Positions 6,089 to 9,704 of a DNA stretch of 9,704 nucleotides are shown one piece after another. This stretch comes from an uncultured Oscillibacter sp. (GTDB lineage Bacteria > Bacillota > Clostridia > Oscillospirales > Oscillospiraceae). The number at the start of each line of letters is the position of its first letter. Positions within the stretch are counted from its first letter, which is position 1. Made by a program: the position numbers and the translations under genes. Location: NCBI GenBank assembly GCA_937884915.1, contig CALAAN010000062.1:1-9704 (forward strand). The letters run 5' to 3'. Under the pieces are notes generated by a model that had not been told where the DNA came from, made no database searches, and was given only the letters and a program-made list of their open reading frames with translations.

Positions 6089-6240
6089 GCCGCATTTGCC
6101 GCCTCCGGCGGCAAACAGGCAAAATCCCCCGTGCCGCATTCGCTGCCTCCGGCAGCGAACAGGCCCCCACACTCAAAATCGACGCAACCACCCTCGTCTC
6201 GCACCCGCCGCATTTTCTGCCCTACGGGCAGAAAACAGGC
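6089..6240. repeat. Three spaced hairpin repeats with fixed flanks and covarying stems
   Basis: Three units at 6089-6120, 6133-6164 and 6207-6240 share the plan GCCGCA, then stem, 3-base loop, stem complement, then CAGGC. The left stem arms are TTTGCCGCC, TTCGCTGCC and TTTTCTGCCC. Each right arm is the exact complement, so the bases that change do so in pairs. Loops are TCC, TCC and TAC. The units are separated by 12 and 42 bases, and AAAATC occurs in both gaps. The stretch has no supportable coding gene. It leads directly into structured repeat copy B, whose first plus-strand hairpin has the same TTTGCCGCC stem as unit 1. Confidence 0.8.
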
Positions 6241-6243
6241 TCC

Positions 6244-6442
6244 AGCGTCGCAGACTTTGCCGCCCGCAGGCGGCAAATAAATTTCAATCGTAAATTCCAA
6301 CGACATGTGCGTTGGAATTTACACTCCTCAGCCTGCAAGTGTGGAATTCGCCCGCCAATGGCGGGCGAATTATGCGCGTAGCGGGCTGCAATCCCCCCTC
6401 AAAAAAGAGAGGCTGGCCATCCGGCCAGCCTCTCTTTTTTGA
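6244..6442 (-). repeat. Structured repeat element, copy B (downstream of xpt)
   Basis: This copy has the same four modules as copy A, in the same order relative to the upstream gene. On plus coordinates they are: the shared block with stem TTTGCCGCC-CGCA-GGCGGCAAA (6256-6277); a perfect 13-base stem GTAAATTCCAACG (6290-6302) with CGTTGGAATTTAC (6310-6322), loop ACATGTG; an outer stem CAGCCTGC (6329-6336) with GCGGGCTG (6381-6388), one mismatch, enclosing a perfect 12-base stem (6345-6356 with 6360-6371); and the 20-base terminator stem (6399-6442). Bases 6244-6280 match copy A exactly as reverse complement. With the three-hairpin array it fills the 374 bases between 6073 and 6448. Confidence 0.8.
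6399..6442 (-). terminator. Intrinsic terminator of xpt, bidirectional
   Basis: A perfect 20-base stem (6399-6418 with 6423-6442) and a 4-base loop, with A6 at the outer end of one arm and T6 at the outer end of the other. It starts six bases after the xpt stop codon and can also stop transcription arriving from the plus-strand genes. It is the gene-proximal module of structured repeat copy B. Confidence 0.85.
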
Positions 6443-6447
6443 AGAAG

Positions 6448-7023
6448 TCATTCTTCTCTGAAGACAAATCCGTTCTCGTCCGCCTTTTCGATGACGGCGA
6501 GCGCCTTGTAGGGGATGCCGCTCGCGCGGAAGCGGTCGCCGCCGCCCTGGAAGCCCTTTTCCACGGCGATGCCGATGCCCTCGAGCTTCGCGCCCGCCTC
6601 GTTGACGATATCGACAAGACCCTGCACGGCGAAGCCGTTGGCCATGAAGTCGTCGATGATGAGCACGTGGTCGTCCGCGTTCAGCCACTCCTGGGAGACG
6701 AGCAGCGTGACTCTCTTCTTGTAGGTGTAGGAGAACACCTCGCTCTGATAGAGGCCGCTTTCGATGTTGTCGCTCTTGGCCTTCTTGGCGAAGAGCATCG
6801 GGACGCCGTACTTCTGCGCGCAGATGGTCGCAAGCGCGATGCCGCTGGCCTCCGCCGTCAGAACGACGGTGATCTTGCCGGTGTCGAAATACTTGGCAAA
6901 TTCGTCCGCAATGTCCTCAAGCAGACGGGTGTCGACGCGGTGGTTGAGAAAGCCGTCCACCTTGACGATGTTGCCGGGCAGGACTCTGCCCTCGCGGCGG
7001 ATGCGCTCCTGAAGAAGCTCCAT
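6448..7023 (-). CDS. xpt: Xanthine phosphoribosyltransferase
   Basis: A 191-residue cytosolic salvage enzyme joining xanthine to PRPP to give XMP; Bacillus Xpt is about the same length. Diagnostic features are the N-terminal LLQERIRREGRVLPGNIVKV region with DGFLNHRVD (residues 23-31), the TAEASGIALA segment (56-65), and the PRPP-binding motif VLIIDDFMANG (120-130). The ATG at 7023 follows AGGAGGGG with a 7-base gap. An upstream in-frame ATG at 7053 lacks such a site and is rejected. The gene appears to be transcribed alone. It works in series with the guanine deaminase encoded at 8600: guanine to xanthine, then xanthine to XMP. No purine riboswitch is seen in its short leader. Confidence 0.95.
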   Translation of the reverse strand: MELLQERIRREGRVLPGNIVKVDGFLNHRVDTRLLEDIADEFAKYFDTGKITVVLTAEASGIALATICAQKYGVPMLFAKKAKSDNIESGLYQSEVFSYTYKKRVTLLVSQEWLNADDHVLIIDDFMANGFAVQGLVDIVNEAGAKLEGIGIAVEKGFQGGGDRFRASGIPYKALAVIEKADENGFVFREE

Positions 7024-7040
7024 GGAATTACCCCTCCTGA

Positions 7041-7068
7041 AAAATAATTTCACAATGAAATTTTTCGA
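7041..7068 (-). promoter_or_regulatory. Leader hairpin next to the xpt ribosome binding site
   Basis: On the minus strand GAAAAATTTCA pairs with TGAAATT-A-TTTTTC around a TTG loop, a stem of about 11 pairs with one bulged A. It ends directly before AGGAGGGG. It may tune translation or mRNA stability. It does not match any riboswitch I recognise. Confidence 0.35.
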
Positions 7069-7085
7069 TTGATTCGGTAATTTCC

Positions 7086-7114
7086 ATTAAACAGGATTTT
7101 TGTGCAGAATGCAA
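7086..7114 (-). promoter_or_regulatory. SigA-type promoter of xpt
   Basis: On the minus strand TTGCAT (7114-7109), a 17-base spacer and TTTAAT (7091-7086). The predicted start near 7079 leaves a leader of about 56 bases, too short for an upstream purine aptamer plus terminator. The rest of the 160-base gap to spoIIP shows no other clear feature, and no terminator after spoIIP. Confidence 0.5.
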
Positions 7115-7183
7115 CACGGCAACTTTGACAAGAATTTATGCTTTTTTTGTCCCTTTCCGTCTATTTTGGCGGCGCGGGTGCGG

Positions 7184-8338
7184 TTATGTCCCGTTTTGTA
7201 TCGTTCTGGCAAAACCGGAGGCAAAAAGCCGCGCGGCGTTGATGGCTTCTTCGAGCGAATTACCCGCCGTGCCGACCTCGACGAGAAGCGACCCCGTCGT
7301 CGCGTGCTGGTTGTAGCGGGAGTTGCGCACGGTGATCGGGCGCATCAGGGTGGGATAGTCCTTGTACAGCGTCTCCTGCACGGCGCAGGCGAGTTTCAAA
7401 TTCTCGCGCCAGAGGTCATGGCTCAGCCCGCCGCCGTTCGAGCCGATGACGAATTCGAGCTGCGCGGCACTCTTGTCCTCGCCGCAGAGGAGCTTGAACT
7501 GGTTGCCGTTCGCGTCCTGCACCGCGTCTCGGTGGACGTCGAGCACGAACGAGATCGAGGGGTATTTTTGTAAGTAGCTTTCGATCGACGCGAGCGAGCG
7601 GTTGTACGCGCCCGAATAGCTCGGGTAGTCGTAGAGCGAGCGGTCGTGCACGACGCTGATGCCCGCGTCGGTCAGCGCCTGCGCCATCTCGTCGCCGATG
7701 CGGATCATGTTGCAGTTCGTGTCCAGCGTGCGGAACGTGTCGGACACGTCGTATTCCTGCCCAGGCGGCATGGTATAGCTCTCCGTACCGTGGGTGTGGA
7801 TGATGAGCACCTGCGGGCCCTCGGTGCCGAGCTTCGCGGCGAAATCGCCCGAGAGCATCGAGGCATCGAGAGAAGCGTCCGAGCCGTTGTTGATGTACAC
7901 ATTGCCGAGCACCGTGTAGCCCGAGGGGTCGGAGGCCTTGAGCGTGCGCGCGGGCACGCCGTTTTCCGTCACGGCGAGTTCGTCCGGCGTTTCCTCCTGC
8001 GTGAGCACCGTGCCCTCGCTGTCCTGCGCGTCGCCCGTCTCGCCCGCGCTGTCGTCGGGCGGCTGCTCCAGCTCAGCCGACCACGCCTGCGCGATGTTTT
8101 CCTCACCCTCGCGCAGAAGCGGCGTCGCGTGCAGGGCGAGCGACGTTCGCATGCTGAGAAAGTCCTCCCCGCCGTCGCCGCGCTCGTAGCGCAGCAGCAT
8201 CACGCCCAGCGTCTCATCCTTGAGCGAGCGGAGCGCGTCGCGCGCGTTTCTGGCCGGCGCCGTCACGCTCACGCCCCAGAGCGTCGCCGCCGAGAGCGCA
8301 AGCGAGCACAGCATCCGGCCCACACGTTTCTTTTGCAT
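7184..8338 (-). CDS. spoIIP: Stage II sporulation protein P (peptidoglycan hydrolase)
   Basis: 384 residues. SpoIIP is the membrane-anchored amidase/endopeptidase of the SpoIID-SpoIIM-SpoIIP complex that degrades septal peptidoglycan during engulfment of the forespore. The N-terminus has basic residues and one membrane helix (about 8-26). A low-complexity acidic linker (about 90-125) follows, then the catalytic domain from about 170 on. That domain shows IIHTHGTESY (H181, H183, E186), DVHRD (H269) and NQHATTGSLLVEVGT (H345, E354), which fit Zn ligands and catalytic Glu of the amidase fold. The ATG at 8338 follows AGAGGTGA. Regulation fits sporulation: a sigma-E-like promoter lies just upstream. 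The gene is often found after gpr, but here it stands alone between xpt and guaD. Its presence implies a spore former or a recent descendant of one. Confidence 0.95.
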   Translation of the reverse strand: MQKKRVGRMLCSLALSAATLWGVSVTAPARNARDALRSLKDETLGVMLLRYERGDGGEDFLSMRTSLALHATPLLREGEENIAQAWSAELEQPPDDSAGETGDAQDSEGTVLTQEETPDELAVTENGVPARTLKASDPSGYTVLGNVYINNGSDASLDASMLSGDFAAKLGTEGPQVLIIHTHGTESYTMPPGQEYDVSDTFRTLDTNCNMIRIGDEMAQALTDAGISVVHDRSLYDYPSYSGAYNRSLASIESYLQKYPSISFVLDVHRDAVQDANGNQFKLLCGEDKSAAQLEFVIGSNGGGLSHDLWRENLKLACAVQETLYKDYPTLMRPITVRNSRYNQHATTGSLLVEVGTAGNSLEEAINAARLFASGFARTIQNGT

Positions 8339-8359
8339 TTGTCTTCACCTCTTGGGACA

Positions 8360-8388
8360 ATCCTATGTGCGCACTTGCGCCGATATGA
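8360..8388 (-). promoter_or_regulatory. Sigma-E-like sporulation promoter of spoIIP
   Basis: On the minus strand TCATATC (8388-8382), a 14-base spacer and CATAGGAT (8367-8360). The Bacillus sigma-E consensus is approximately KMATATT, 14-15 bases, CATACAMT, giving 6 of 7 and 6 of 8 matches. The predicted start near 8353 is just upstream of the ribosome binding site, so the leader is very short. Confidence 0.6.
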
Positions 8389-8412
8389 CATAGCGCGCCC
8401 GCCGCTTTTCGC

Positions 8413-8441
8413 TTGCAATTTTCGCTTTCGCGTGGTATGGT
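8413..8441 (+). promoter_or_regulatory. Candidate SigA-type promoter of the guaD riboswitch transcript
   Basis: TTGCAA (8413-8418), a 17-base spacer and TATGGT (8436-8441). Each hexamer has 4 of 6 consensus bases. The predicted start near 8448 is about ten bases before the aptamer, the expected geometry. Confidence 0.45.
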
Positions 8442-8458
8442 GATGGCAGCGGAGAAAA

Positions 8459-8525
8459 ACTCATATAGTTTCGCTTACATGGCGCGAAAGTTTCTACGGA
8501 GCCGCCGAAAGGCTCTGCTATGGGT
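8459..8525 (+). ncRNA. Purine riboswitch aptamer, guanine type
   Basis: The purine aptamer plan is complete. P1 is ACTCATA (8459-8465) with TATGGGT (8519-8525). P2 is TTTCGC with GCGAAA, around a loop containing ATGG. The invariant junction GTTTCTAC lies at 8490-8497. P3 is GGAGCC with GGCTCT, with loop GCCGAAA; the GG and CC of the two loops can make the loop-loop contact. The base just before the 3' P1 strand TATG is C (8518), the position that is C in guanine/hypoxanthine aptamers and U in adenine ones. Guanine specificity also fits the downstream guanine deaminase gene. Confidence 0.9.
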
Positions 8526-8565
8526 GCTCAGCCGGGGGAGAAGTCCCCGGGCGGGGCGCTTTTTT
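8524..8565 (+). terminator. Expression-platform terminator of the guaD riboswitch
   Basis: GTGCTC-A-GCC-GGGG (8524-8537) pairs with CCCC (8545-8548), GGC (8550-8552) and GGGCGC (8554-8559), with one mismatch and one bulge, around loop GGAGAAG. T6 follows at 8560-8565, then CTTTT. The bottom pairs use bases of the 3' strand of aptamer P1, so a stabilised P1 should compete with this stem. Confidence 0.75.
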
Positions 8566-8599
8566 CTTTTGCATCAAGCTAAAAACAGGAGTGACTGAT

Positions 8600-9704
8600 A
8601 TGAAGATCCTCAAGGGCAATCTCGTTTCCGCACCGGCGCTCGGCAAGCTCGAGATCGTCGAGCACGGCTGCCTCGTTCTGCACGACGACGGCAGCATCGT
8701 AAGCGTTGAAAAGAATATTCCGCAGAATGCCGACGCGGAGGTCATCGACTACGGCGATGCGCTCATCATGCCGTCCTTTGTCGACATGCACCTGCACGCG
8801 CCGCAGTACCCCATGCTCGGCATGGGCATGGACCTGCCGCTCATTGACTGGCTCAACACCTACACGTTCAAGACCGAATCGCGCTTTGAAGACAATGACT
8901 ACGCCCGCCGCATCTACCAAAAGCTCGCGAGCGACCTCATCACGAGCGGCACGACGCGCGTGTGCATGTTCTCGTCCCTCCACACGGACGCGACGCTCAT
9001 CTTGATGGAAGAGCTCGAAAAAGCGGGCGTCACGGGCTATGTCGGCAAGGTCAACATGGATCGCAACGGCAGCCCCGAGCTTCAGGAGACGACCGAGCAG
9101 TCCAAGCGCGAAACGCTGCGCTGGCTGGACGAGTGCGGGCGCTTCAAGACCGTGAAGCCCATTTTAACGCCGCGCTTCACCCCGTCGTGCACCGACGAGC
9201 TGATGAACTGGCTCGGCAAGCTCGCCGAGGAGCGCGGGCTGTACGTCCAATCGCACCTGTCTGAAAACAAGGGAGAGATCGCGTGGGTCAAGGAGCTCTG
9301 CCCCGACTGTGCGCAGTATTGGGAGAGCTATGACCGCGCGGGGCTGTGGAAGGACCACACCGTCATGGCGCACTGCGTCCACTCCGACGAGCGCGAGCGT
9401 GAGGCGATGCGAGAGCACGGCGTCGTCACGGCGCACTGCGCGGGGTCGAACATCAACATCTGCTCGGGCGTCGCGCCCGTGCGGACGCTGCTGCGCGAGG
9501 GCAATCTCGTCACGCTCGGGTCGGATATCGCGGGCGGCGCGCTGCTGGCGATGAACAAGGTCATCACCATGTCCATCCGCGCATCGAAGTTCCGCCACAT
9601 GCAGAGTGACGGAAAAGATGAATTTCTGACCGTCGAGGAGGGCTACTACCTCGGCTCTTCGGCAGGGCACGAGTATTTCGGCGGGCACGGCGGGTTTTTT
9701 CCCC
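8600..9704 (+). CDS. guaD: Guanine deaminase, 3' end beyond the window
   Basis: Amidohydrolase-superfamily enzyme that hydrolyses guanine to xanthine and ammonia. 368 codons are visible and the frame is still open at the last base; family members run to roughly 430-450 residues, so a short C-terminal part is missing. Metal and substrate landmarks are DMHLHAPQYP (His64, His66), TPRFTPSCTDELM, the zinc-ligand region VQSHLSEN (His219), MAHCVHSDERE (His258), TAHCAGSN, and Asp309 in TLGSDIAGG. The order and spacing match guanine deaminase rather than cytosine deaminase or dihydroorotase. The ATG at 8600 follows ACAGGAGTGAC. Expression is controlled by the guanine-type riboswitch directly upstream. 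It supplies xanthine for the Xpt encoded 1.6 kb away on the other strand. Confidence 0.93.
   Translation, partial: MKILKGNLVSAPALGKLEIVEHGCLVLHDDGSIVSVEKNIPQNADAEVIDYGDALIMPSFVDMHLHAPQYPMLGMGMDLPLIDWLNTYTFKTESRFEDNDYARRIYQKLASDLITSGTTRVCMFSSLHTDATLILMEELEKAGVTGYVGKVNMDRNGSPELQETTEQSKRETLRWLDECGRFKTVKPILTPRFTPSCTDELMNWLGKLAEERGLYVQSHLSENKGEIAWVKELCPDCAQYWESYDRAGLWKDHTVMAHCVHSDEREREAMREHGVVTAHCAGSNINICSGVAPVRTLLREGNLVTLGSDIAGGALLAMNKVITMSIRASKFRHMQSDGKDEFLTVEEGYYLGSSAGHEYFGGHGGFFP

Noticed and set aside
6089..6240. CRISPR array
   Set aside because: Only three units, each itself palindromic with changing stems, with unequal gaps of 12 and 42 bases and no cas gene.
6013..6306. Short open frames on both strands in the repeat region
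   Set aside because: Their sequence is dictated by the palindromic repeats, and they lack ribosome binding sites and recognisable features.
4092..6442. Composite transposon or IS bounded by inverted copies A and B
   Set aside because: The copies are inverted to one another, but no transposase gene lies between them, no target duplications are visible, and each copy is tied to a different gene's terminator. Separate copies of one family is the simpler reading.
7024..7183. Purine riboswitch upstream of xpt
   Set aside because: Searched for the GTTTCTAC junction and paired P1 strands on the minus strand; neither is present.
7646..8443. 265-codon plus-strand frame
   Set aside because: Antisense shadow of spoIIP with Arg/His-rich composition and no recognisable domain.

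Overview
The window looks like chromosomal DNA of a GC-rich, endospore-forming Clostridia member, perhaps of the Oscillospiraceae/Ruminococcaceae type. The reasons are a spoIIP gene behind a good sigma-E-like promoter, a purine riboswitch, strong AGGAGG-type ribosome binding sites and GC-rich codon use. The taxonomic placement is an inference.

Layout. (1) Bases 1-951 hold the 3' part of an unrecognised protein gene on the plus strand. (2) Bases 953-4103 are a metal-resistance cassette. A minus-strand regulator fusing an ArsR domain to an AraC-type domain diverges from a plus-strand pair: a 72-residue stand-alone HMA metal-binding protein and a Zn/Cd/Pb-type P1B ATPase without its own N-terminal HMA domain. 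The 189-base divergent region carries back-to-back promoters that appear to share one symmetrical -10 element, plus a dyad that may be the operator. (3) Bases 4062-4303 are a dense run of hairpins. (4) Bases 4368-6073 carry a nitrilase-family amidohydrolase and two small unrecognised membrane proteins. (5) Bases 6074-6442 are another hairpin-rich stretch. (6) Bases 6448-9704 carry xpt (minus), spoIIP (minus) and the 5' part of guaD (plus), the last behind a guanine-type riboswitch with a terminator platform.

The genes form three functional groups. The regulator, HMA protein and ATPase should form a metal sensor, metal carrier and metal exporter. GuaD converts guanine to xanthine and Xpt converts xanthine to XMP, so together they are a guanine salvage route interrupted by spoIIP. 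SpoIIP acts in engulfment during sporulation and is unrelated to its neighbours.

The most unusual content is the non-coding DNA. A structured element of about 170-200 bases occurs twice, once just downstream of the ATPase stop codon and once just downstream of the xpt stop codon, in the same orientation relative to the gene. The copies share a 37-base identical block. Elsewhere the sequence differs while the stems are kept by compensatory base changes. Next to the second copy lie three further hairpins with fixed flanks and covarying stems. This is the best candidate here for an undescribed repeat or RNA family.
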